A stretch of DNA of 23,708 nt from an uncultured Oscillospiraceae bacterium (GTDB taxonomy: Bacteria; Bacillota; Clostridia; Oscillospirales; Acutalibacteraceae): positions 1 through 23,708 of the forward strand of contig UQRL01000039.1 of NCBI GenBank assembly GCA_900543555.1, read 5' to 3'. The notes beneath the pieces are model-generated. The model was given only the letters and a program-made list of their open reading frames with translations. It was not told where the DNA came from and did not search any database. A program made the position numbers and the translations under genes. Numbering within the stretch: the first letter of the stretch is position 1; each line of letters begins with the position of its first letter. This document shows, piece after piece, positions 23,644-23,708 of this stretch.

Positions 23644-23708
23644 ATGCCGGGAGAATGGGACATGGGAAAAATGCGGGAGGAGGCCGCCCGACGTGCCCGG
23701 GAGATGCA
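23644..23708 (+). CDS. Start of a third cluster gene, cut by the window edge
   Basis: An ATG at 23644 follows a strong AGAAAGGAGG ribosome binding site. Twenty-one residues are visible (MPGEWDMGKMREEAARRARE and one more) before the window ends. They are polar and rich in Arg, Glu, Met and Ala, suggesting a helix or coiled coil. The 15-base gap to the preceding gene places it in the same operon. No family can be named from so short a piece. Confidence 0.65.
   Translation, partial: MPGEWDMGKMREEAARRAREM

Overview
The window looks like chromosomal DNA of a GC-rich, endospore-forming member of the Clostridia, most likely an Oscillospiraceae-type gut bacterium (Flavonifractor/Lawsonibacter/Intestinimonas-like). 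This placement is inferred from gene content: a cysteine T-box ahead of cysE-cysS, the long clostridial form of PRPP synthetase, a cwlJ-gerQ spore germination pair, a DUF3842 protein, and strong AGGAGG-type ribosome binding sites in DNA of roughly 60% G+C. I see no rRNA or tRNA gene, CRISPR array, transposase, integrase or phage gene. Most of the window is ordinary core and accessory metabolism, with several well-formed promoters, terminators and leader structures.

Layout. 1-320 is a gene-free stretch of hairpins and short repeats. 321-2766 (minus) is a cysteine operon: promoter, T-box leader with a UGC specifier, cysE, cysS. 2779-4013 (minus) is a PRPP synthetase with its own terminator. 4226-6250 (minus) is a GH42 beta-galactosidase. 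6374-6674 (plus) is a self-contained unit: promoter, palindromic operator-like site, a 64-residue two-helix membrane protein and a bidirectional terminator. 6689-12695 (minus) is a complete peptide ABC transporter operon (binding lipoprotein, two permeases, two ATPases), with a strong RNA structure between the binding-protein gene and the permease genes. 13043-15748 (plus) holds a YihY/BrkB membrane protein, a protein joining a sigma-factor-like cytoplasmic part to a membrane helix and a GerMN-like outer part, and a DUF3842 protein. 15765-18432 (plus) holds a structured leader, a Nudix hydrolase, rimO and pgsA. 18445-19214 (minus) is a CofE-family (F420 gamma-glutamyl ligase-like) protein. 19490-20450 (plus) is cwlJ-gerQ. 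20473-22267 (minus) is phosphoglucomutase and 22285-22752 (minus) a YfcE-type phosphodiesterase. 22791-23708 (plus) begins a cluster of three small unrecognised genes, the last cut by the window edge, behind a sequence resembling a sporulation sigma-E promoter.

How the parts fit. cysE makes O-acetylserine for cysteine synthesis and cysS charges tRNA-Cys; both sit behind a T-box that senses uncharged tRNA-Cys. The peptide transporter and GH42 enzyme point to growth on peptides and beta-galactosides. The spore genes, and possibly the sigma/GerMN-like protein and the terminal cluster, relate to sporulation and germination.

The observations I consider most worth a second look are the dispersed intergenic element (copies near 287-311 and 15865-15889) whose hairpin arms differ by compensatory changes, the sigma-like/membrane/GerMN-like fusion protein, the sigma-E-like promoter with its small-gene cluster, and the 64-residue membrane protein with its own promoter and operator-like palindrome. 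No calculation or database search was run; homology statements rest on recognising motifs by eye.
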